Assembly: GCA_004835665.1 (NCBI GenBank)
Contig: RBKR01000011.1
Coordinates: 124,001 to 188,000, forward strand
DNA: 64,000 nucleotides
Reading direction: 5' to 3'
From: Phoma sp. XZ068
Lineage: Eukaryota; Ascomycota; Dothideomycetes; Pleosporales; Didymellaceae
Within the stretch, counting starts at the first letter, position 1, and every line of letters begins with the position of its first letter. The position numbers and the translations under genes are program-made. Below, in pieces: positions 57,449 through 64,000 of this stretch. The notes under the pieces were generated by a model that made no database searches, was not told the DNA's origin, and worked only from the letters and a program-made list of their open reading frames with translations.

Positions 57449-60034
57449 ATGGCAGATTTCGAGGCACTCAAGGACCAATGGAGTCAGATCGAGGACACAG
57501 ATGGCGTTCGCCTGAGTTGGAACACTTTGCCCAGCTCGCGCATGGTACGGCTCCGCATACACCGCCAATAGGCGCAATGTCAACATACAGCATGCTGACT
57601 TGTATTGAAGGAAGCTTCGCGGCTGGTCGTCCCCATCGGCGCTCTCTACACGCCGCTGAAGGAGAAGACCGACACCCCGCTGCTCCAATATGATCCTGTT
57701 GCCTGCAAAGCGCCCTGCAAGGCTATTCTCAACCCGTTCTGGTAGGACATACATTTCGAATGGATAGACTGCACAAGCTGACGCTGTCCCAGCCAGGTCG
57801 ACATGCGCGCCAGGATGTGGATATGCCCCTTCTGTCTGCAGCGAAACGCCCTGCCGCCGCACTACAAGGACATCTCCGCCGAGCAGATTCCACCAGAGCT
57901 TCACCCTGGCAGCACAACCATCGAATACCGACTGCCTCGCCCGGCCCCTGCCCCGCCGATCTTCTTGTTTGTTGTCGATACCTGCCAGGAGGAGGACAGT
58001 CTGAAGGCCCTCAAGGACTCGATCATCATGAGCTTGAGCCTGCTGCCACAGTACGCTCTGGTTGGTCTGATCACATACGGCACAATGGTAGGATAATTTC
58101 AGACTTCACTGCGTGAGCGAGGTGCTGACAACCACAGGCCCAAGTACACGAACTTGGCTACACCGAATGCGCCAAGTCGTACGTCTTCCGCGGTAACAAG
58201 GACTACGCGACGAAGCAGGTCCACGAGATGCTTGGCCTCGGCCAGGCCGCCCCCCGCGCGAACATGCCCCAGCAGCCCGGACGACCGCAGATGCCCATGG
58301 GCAACGTCGACACACGTTTCCTCTTGCCCGTCTCGCAGTGCGAGTTCCAGTTGACCAACGCTCTCGAGCAGCTGCAGAGGGATCCTTGGCCCGTTGCGAA
58401 CGACAAGCGCCCATTGAGGTGTACTGGTGTTGCGCTGAGCATTGCTGCTGGTCTGCTGGAGTTCCGTCACCGTGAGGCTGGTGCGCGCATCATGCTGTTC
58501 GCTGGTGGCCCGGCTACTGAGGGTCCTGGTATGGTCGTTGGTCCTGAGCTCAAGGAGGCGATCCGATCGCATCACGACATTGACCGCGACAACATCAAGT
58601 ACTACAAGAAGGCGCTCAAGGTGGGTACTTTTACAGCGGGAGACGGTTCAAAACTAACATCGGGCAGTTCTACGAAACCCTCGCCAAGCGCGTCGCACAG
58701 AACGGTCACATTGTCGATATCTTCGCTGGTTGTCTCGACCAGGTCGGTCTGCTCGAAATGCGCGGTCTCTCGAACTCGACTGGTGGACACATGATCCTGA
58801 CGGATAGCTTTACATCGTCCATGTACAAGCAGTCGTTTGTTCGCATCTTTAACAAGGACGAACAAGACAACCTGCTCATGGCTTTCAACGCCAACCTCGA
58901 GGTCCTGACCACCAAGGAACTGAAGGTTACCGGTTTGATCGGTCACGCTGTTTCGAACAACAAGAAGTCCGTGTCTGTTGGCGAGACAGAATGCGGTATC
59001 GGCAACACATGCTCCTGGAAGATGTGCGGTATCGACCCTGAATCATCCTACGGTATCTACTTCGAGATTGCCGGCCAGGGCGGTCCCAACCAGATGCAGG
59101 CTGGTCCTCAGAAGGGAATGATGCAGTTCCTCACATACTACCAGCACTCGGCTGGTCAGTTCCACCTGAGGGTCACCACAGTTGCACGCAACCTGAGTGG
59201 TCCTTCGGGTGACCCAGCGATCGCACAGTCCTTCGACCAAGAGGCGGCAGCAGTCCTTATGTCGAGGATAGCAGTGTTCAAGGCTGAGGTGGACGATGGT
59301 CCAGATGTCCTTAGATGGGTCGACCGCATGCTTATAAGATTATGCTCACGCTTCGCTGAGTACAGGAAGGATGACCCATCATCCTTCAGGTACGTACACC
59401 CATCTGTTGCTATGGTACATGTACTAACTTTCACAGGCTCGAGAAGAACTTCACACTATACCCGCAATTCATGTTCCATCTCCGCCGTTCGCAATTCTTG
59501 CAAGTCTTCAACAACTCGCCTGACGAAACCGCTTTCTACCGCCACGTTCTGAATCACGAGGATGTTAGCAACTCCCTTATCATGATCCAGCCCACGCTCG
59601 ACAGCTACGGTTTCGACCACGAAGGTGGCCAACCTGTCCTTCTCGACTCCTCCTCCATCCAAAACGAGACCGTCCTTCTTCTCGACACCTTCTTCCACAT
59701 TCTCATCTTCCATGGCGAGACAATGGCCGAGTGGCGCAAGGCAGGATACCAGGACCAGGAGGGCTACGAGAACTTCGCAACCCTGTTGGAAAGCCCGAAG
59801 GAGGACGCCAAGGACCTCATTCAGGACCGATTCCCGCTGCCGCGTTTCATTGTTTGCGATGCCGGTGGTTCGCAGGCGCGTTTCTTGCTCAGCAAGCTCA
59901 ACCCATCTACAACGCACACAACACAGAGCTACGGTGGTGTGAGCCAGTCGGCACAGACCATCTTCACGGATGATGTCAGTTTGCAGACATTCATGGATCA
60001 TCTGATGAAGTTGGCGGTGAGCGGTACTGGTTAG
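57449..60034 (+). CDS. SEC23: COPII coat protein SEC23
   Basis: Six exons (57449-57544, 57611-57741, 57793-58087, 58138-58620, 58668-59389, 59437-60034) give 774 residues, the normal family length. The N-terminus DGVRLSWNTLPSS, the zinc finger (CKAPCKAILNPFCQVD followed by WICPFC), the vWA-like trunk (IFLFVVDTCQEEDSLKALK, ALVGLITYGTM), the beta-sandwich, helical region and gelsolin-like end (HGETMAEWRKAGYQ, RFIVCDAGGSQARFLLSKLN) are all present. Sec23 is the GTPase-activating subunit for Sar1 in the Sec23/24 inner coat that buds vesicles from the endoplasmic reticulum. The zinc-finger Cys at the exon 2/3 junction is restored by splicing. The gene is convergent with NOP15, 393 bp away. Confidence 0.98.
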
Positions 60035-60427
60035 ATAAGGGGTGGAAAGGTGTAATAAGTTGATGAATGAGCGGATTGCTGCAGAGGGACGTAGTCATGT
60101 TAGCCGGAGAAGAAAGCAATCAATCACTATCTCACATGACCTTGCATGCCTTAACACGGGTGAAATGTTTGACCAACTCTTCCGCGGTGCATTAAGCTTG
60201 TTGGCGAACACGATAGCAGGCCAGGTACTTTTGCAAAGGACGCCAACACACCTCGGGATCATACAGGTATAGTACCTCAGCAATAGATACAATGAGAAGA
60301 TGCATTCGCTTTTGAACCTATGGTATCCGTAAAACATGCACAATAGAAAACCGATACCGAGCAGCTACACATATCGAAGCCACTCCCTCACTCTCTCCCC
60401 CTTCACTCGCTCCAAGGCATCGGAACA
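60035..60427. other. Convergent 3' intergenic region
   Basis: 393 bp between the SEC23 and NOP15 stop codons. No reading frame of note; presumably 3' UTRs and polyadenylation sites of both genes. Confidence 0.5.
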
Positions 60428-62005
60428 CTAAGCCTTGGCCTTCTTCGCTTTCTTCGCCTTGGGCGCAGCAGCGGGCTTCTCAGCGGGCTTCTCAGCGGGC
60501 GCAGCGAGGACCTCAGCTGCGGCGTCGGACTTGCGCTTCTTTGTTGTCTTCTTCGCGGGGGCCTCGACCTTGGGCTCCTCAGCGACGGGCTCGGGCTCGG
60601 GGGCGGCAACGGCCTTTGCGGCCTTCTTGCCCTTCTTGGCCTTTGATTCTGCTGCCGCCGCTGTCTCGGTCAAGAGCTGCTGCTCGCTGGCTTCGATCTC
60701 GGGCTGCGCTGCGGCCTTGACGTCCTTTACAGCCTTGACGCTGGGCGCGGTGAACTCATACCCGAATGTCTCCTTGAGGTCCTTGTTCCTGCCACTCCTT
60801 CGCTTATTCTCCTTCTCCACCCTCTTCTCCCAGACTTCCCGCTCTGCGCCCCTCTCCATGGCCAGTCCGGCCTTCTTGTTCCGCGGGTCGACCTTGAATC
60901 GTGTCCCTGCACCCTTGAAAAGGTTCTCGTGTACCTGCTCCTTGGGGATGAGCTTGCACTTGAGGATGTGGCCGAACATGAGGTAGTTGTCCATTGTGCG
61001 GGCGACGATGTCAGCAACTTCTGCCGAGGCGAACTCTACGAAAGCGTAGTGCTTGGAGGCACCGGTCTTCTTGTTGCGCGACAGGCGCAGGTTCAACACG
61101 CGGCCGAATTGCGCAAAGTACTGCTTCATTTGGGGTTCGAAGAAACCTCTGGGGACGCGGCTGTGGAGATGTTAGTGGGAGAGCAAGGAGAATGGTGAAG
61201 GGGATACATACCCAACGTAGATCACACCGGGCTCGGTGGCCTTGGGGGTGTCTTTGGCTTTGGCGATGGCTTTCTTTTGCGACTTTGTGAGCTTGGGGAC
61301 GACGGCCGAGTCTTCGGGGAAGTCGAGGTCGTTCTCGCTATCGCTATCGTCGCTGCCGAAACCAGCAAGTAGTGCGGCCGTCTGGTCATCGTCCTCTGCT
61401 GCATCCTCGACATCGCCATCCTCGGTGACGACTGCATCAACCTCAACAACCTCCTCTACGGGCTTGTCTTGCGCCTTCTTTCCCTTCTTGGCCTTTGCGG
61501 CTGTGGGCTTGACCTCCTCGACGGCCTCCTCTTCCACGGGCGTAGGCTCCGCAACAGCCTCTTTCTTGCCCTTCTTCGCCTTGGTAGCCTTTGCTTTCGG
61601 TGCCTCCTTCTTGGGTGTCTCCTTCTTCGCCTCAATCACGTCGAAGTCGAGCATCGACTCGTCCTCGTCGCCGTTGGCCTCGGGAACAGGCTCGGCCTTC
61701 TTCTTTCCCTTGGTAGCCTTTGTGGGTTTCGCCGCGGGCGCCTCATTGTCGGAGAAAAAGTCCTCGGCTTGCTTGCGCGCAGGCTTCTTCGCAGGCTTTT
61801 CAGCAGCAGGTGCAGGCGCCGACTTGGCAGCTTTGGGGGATTTGGCGGGCTTTGCGGGGGCAGCAATATCGTCCGACTTTCTGGGCTTCTTTGCCTTCGG
61901 CGCGGCGTCAGATGCGACTGCGAATATTTAGCATAATGTGGAGCAATTTGGTAGGTGGCTGCCCATACCCTTGCGCTTTTTGCTAGCGACGTCTGCAGCG
62001 GCCAT
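60428..62005 (-). CDS. NOP15: Ribosome biogenesis RNA-binding protein NOP15 (NIFK-like)
   Basis: Three exons on the complement (62005-61969, 61917-61212, 61160-60428) give 491 residues. One RRM (about residues 244-322) has GVIYVGRVPRGFFEPQMKQY as its first strand and RNP2, and KHYAFVEF as RNP1, followed by the family-specific MDNYLMFGHILKCKLIPKEQ. The long N-terminal arm is Lys/Ala/Pro/Glu-rich with an acidic patch (GSDDSDSENDLDF); the C-terminus is also Lys/Ala-rich and ends KAKKAKKAKA, a nucleolar-type composition. Nop15 acts in the 60S pre-ribosome (ITS2 processing) and has a cytokinesis role in yeast. The RRM is split by intron 2 between VIYVG and RVPRG. The protein is about twice the yeast length because of its repetitive basic and acidic arms. 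Confidence 0.94.
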
Positions 62006-62315
62006 TGTGAATGTGTGAGGGCTGCTGTGTGGGAATAATCTCGAGTTTGGGTGAAAGTTGAAAGTTTCGAGGCTTGAGCTCCTTCCACTCTGAACTTTTT
62101 TGGGCGCTAGCAGCTACCCGCCAAGGCGATTGGTAGGCGGTGACTGCCTGCGACAACGCGACTATCAACAACGACTTTCTTGAAAACCTACCTAACTATC
62201 GCATTCAGCTAATTCCCTACCTGAGGCTTCCAAACAGGCCTTCGTTTAATTTAGTTGACGCACATCTACGCTACTGCATACTTTTGTTACGAACCAACGA
62301 AGGTTAACCTTCGCC
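62006..62315. promoter_or_regulatory. Divergent promoter region between NOP15 and SMN genes
   Basis: 310 bp separate the two start codons, transcribed away from each other, so this must hold both promoters. It contains no other frame. Specific factor sites are not identifiable with confidence. Confidence 0.5.
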
Positions 62316-63082
62316 ATGGTGCCGGGAATTGATATGAGCGACAAGAACGCGTGGGACGACTCTTTCCTACAAGATTCCTGGAATGATGCCGTGGCTGAAT
62401 ACGAGGTAACTTTCCTGCTTCCATCACGTGTTTCACTGGCTGAATCAAGTCTAGAAGTACCACAGTATTGCCAAATCAGGCAAACGCCTGGAAGAGGTTC
62501 TGACAGAAGAAGAGTTGAAGGAGCTGCGCGAGTAAGTTGATTGCTTCATGCTCGACCGTGCAATTCTGATATTGTAGTGACCATGGCGACCTGATAGGCG
62601 AGAGAGAAGCAACTCCTGAAATCGCTGCAGACATGAATGGTAGCTCGGATCAGATGGACACCGAGGACTCAATGCAAGAGACGGAACGCATCGAGCACGT
62701 CGATCAGGCAGAGCTTCAGCCGCAGGTACGACCCCGGCAGCACACGCATGCACTACGTAGGCCATGGCTGACAGACGATAGGAAACGCCAGCATCCGAAG
62801 AGCAAAACCTACCCCAGTCAGCGAATGCAGGAACCGCACCGCCACAGGACAATTTCTTCGCAGCGATGCCTCAGGCTCTATCAGGCACAGGTACGTTTCG
62901 GGACTGACAGTTCTCACTTCGCTCTGTTTGTGGAGCTTGACAGACGGAGACGTTGGCTTACACTTTGGACAGTTCAAGACGAGAACCTCAAGAACATAAT
63001 GATGTCGTGGTACTATGCAGGGTACTACACAGGCCTGCACGCGGGAAAGCAACTTCCGAAAGATGTGCCACCAAAACAATGA
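62316..63082 (+). CDS. SMN1: Survival motor neuron (SMN) homologue
   Basis: Five exons (62316-62405, 62455-62531, 62578-62725, 62782-62890, 62973-63082) give 177 residues. The N-terminus carries the Gemin2-binding region of yeast-type SMN: AWDDSFLQDSWNDAVAEYEK, then YHSIAKSGKRLEEVL. The C-terminus carries the YG-box oligomerisation helix (NIMMSWYYAGYYTGLHAGKQ). A variable acidic/Gln-rich middle replaces the Tudor domain, as in fission yeast Smn1. The SMN complex loads Sm rings on spliceosomal snRNAs. The last intron is 82 nt and must use the AG at 62971-62972; the earlier AG at 62942-62943 shifts frame and deletes the YG-box. Short size and lack of Tudor are normal for fungi. Confidence 0.92.
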
Positions 63083-63860
63083 GAGTGACTGAAAATGACA
63101 AACGCTACAAACAGCGCATGTTGGAGAGTCGTATGTTGAGCATGCCCAACGTCTTGCAAAGAGCCTCGAAAGTGGAAACTCGAAGTTCTGAACCAATGGG
63201 GGGAAGAGTCAAGCTCTAGCCTAGCCGGATTGAGTTGTGGCCACCAACAGTTCGTGCCTCACACTCATCGGGAGCCCTAGGCTGCGAGATGAACGCCCAA
63301 GAAACTTCATGCGGCAGCTGATCTTCCAGCCTCCTCTTTCAGGCGTTCCCACTGGTTGTGGCCTTGCACCGGGAGCGAGATTGCCATTATTGGCCTTGCG
63401 ACCAGGAAGCGAGACAGATCTGCGACGCTACCGAGACAACCTCGAACTCACCTCGAACACAACCAGCATCATAATACCCCGCCACGCCTACTGGCCTCAG
63501 CGCTCTGCCTGAAATCTGTCGATTCTTGCAGATGGATTCCCGTTTCGAGGTGGTTTTGCTTAGCCACAAGAGCGTTATGTTTCGCCATGTATCTGGCCTC
63601 TCTGCCGCCCCTAGACGTACAATTTCATGCAGGTTCTTAAGCACTTGATGTCCCAGGCACACATCACTTCTCTCCCTCAACCTGCCTCATAACTGTCTCG
63701 TTGCGCGTGACCCACTCTCCTTTCTAGTCTGTCTCTTCATACTTCTGTCCGAGCCGGCTCTCGTAGCGCCTTTCGATCCTTCTAATCAACGACCGTACTA
63801 TTTCCAGCCCAGGCGGTCACATTCCTTTCGAATTCACGACATTACGAAGAAATAGTCATA
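63083..63860. other. Intergenic region, nothing recognised
   Basis: 3' region of the SMN gene and promoter of the secreted protein at the window edge. Frames at 63237-63640 are short and overlap in several phases. From about 63660 the sequence is C/T-rich, a likely 5' leader. Confidence 0.5.
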
Positions 63861-64000
63861 ATGAAGTACATCAGCGCATTACCCTTTGTCGCTGGCCTTG
63901 TCGCCGCTCAGATGCAGGTCATGAACCTAGCGCCGGCGCCCGCAAACGGACCAGCCACACATACCGTAAGCTCACCTCCTGTAACTCCATCGCGCACATT
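63861..64000 (+). CDS. Secreted protein, first exon only (runs off the window)
   Basis: An ATG after a long pyrimidine-rich leader begins MKYISALPFVAGLVAAQMQV, a clear signal peptide, and continues to GPATHT, where GTAAGC at 63966 looks like a donor site. Only about 35 codons are visible. The ATHT end recalls the start of fungal extracellular Ser-rich cupredoxin-like proteins, but that is a guess from a few residues. Confidence 0.65.
   Translation, partial: MKYISALPFVAGLVAAQMQVMNLAPAPANGPATHTVSSPPVTPSRT

Noticed and set aside
60435..61931. Long Ala/Ser/Phe-rich plus-strand frames opposite NOP15
   Set aside because: They are complements of Lys/Ala-rich low-complexity coding sequence; the RRM fixes the real strand.

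Overview
The window is nuclear DNA of a filamentous ascomycete (Pezizomycotina). Many short spliceosomal introns of about 45-60 nt with GT-AG ends and CTAAC/CTGAC-like branch sites point this way. So does the gene content: a PTH11-like rhodopsin domain, a Zn2Cys6 regulator with a fungal transcription factor domain, a quinate-repressor-like protein, a DUF7918 protein and an RPN4-type C2H2 factor. Similarity recalled from family knowledge suggests Dothideomycetes, but this is an inference. All exon structures were built by reading splice signals and checking frame and family motifs by hand.

Layout. (1) 1.9-7.6 kb: RSP5/NEDD4-type ubiquitin ligase (7 exons), a block of short tandem repeats, a GPI-anchored Cys/Ser-rich secreted protein and a small convergent unknown gene. 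(2) 9.6-20.5 kb: a 921-residue ORF joining a 7-TM rhodopsin-like domain to an L-fucose-permease-type MFS transporter, an SCP2-type thiolase, the PP1 inhibitor YPI1 on the minus strand, and a single-pass membrane protein with a long disordered tail. (3) 21.5-25 kb: a small BTB/POZ family cluster with one intact gene, one interrupted by an in-frame TGA and carrying a GC-AG intron, and a possible third degraded copy. (4) 25.2-30.5 kb: mitochondrial carrier and a small membrane-anchored coiled-coil protein (both minus), then glutathione reductase (plus) with two candidate start codons. (5) 32.5-38.5 kb, minus strand: Zn2Cys6 factor and a quinate-repressor-like protein. (6) 38.5-55.3 kb: a gene-poor stretch of lower GC broken only by the RPN4-like gene at 48.3-50.4 kb. 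(7) 55.3-63.1 kb: DUF7918 protein, SEC23, NOP15 (minus) and an SMN homologue (plus) sharing a 310-bp divergent intergenic region. (8) The last 140 bp hold the first exon of a secreted protein that runs off the window.

Most genes are housekeeping: protein turnover (RSP5, RPN4), secretion (SEC23), redox (GLR1), RNP and ribosome biogenesis (SMN, NOP15), phosphatase control (YPI1) and lipid/acyl metabolism (thiolase). The accessory or fast-evolving parts are the BTB cluster, the receptor-transporter fusion, the quinate regulator and the gene-poor block. I found no CRISPR array, rRNA, convincing tRNA or intact transposon.
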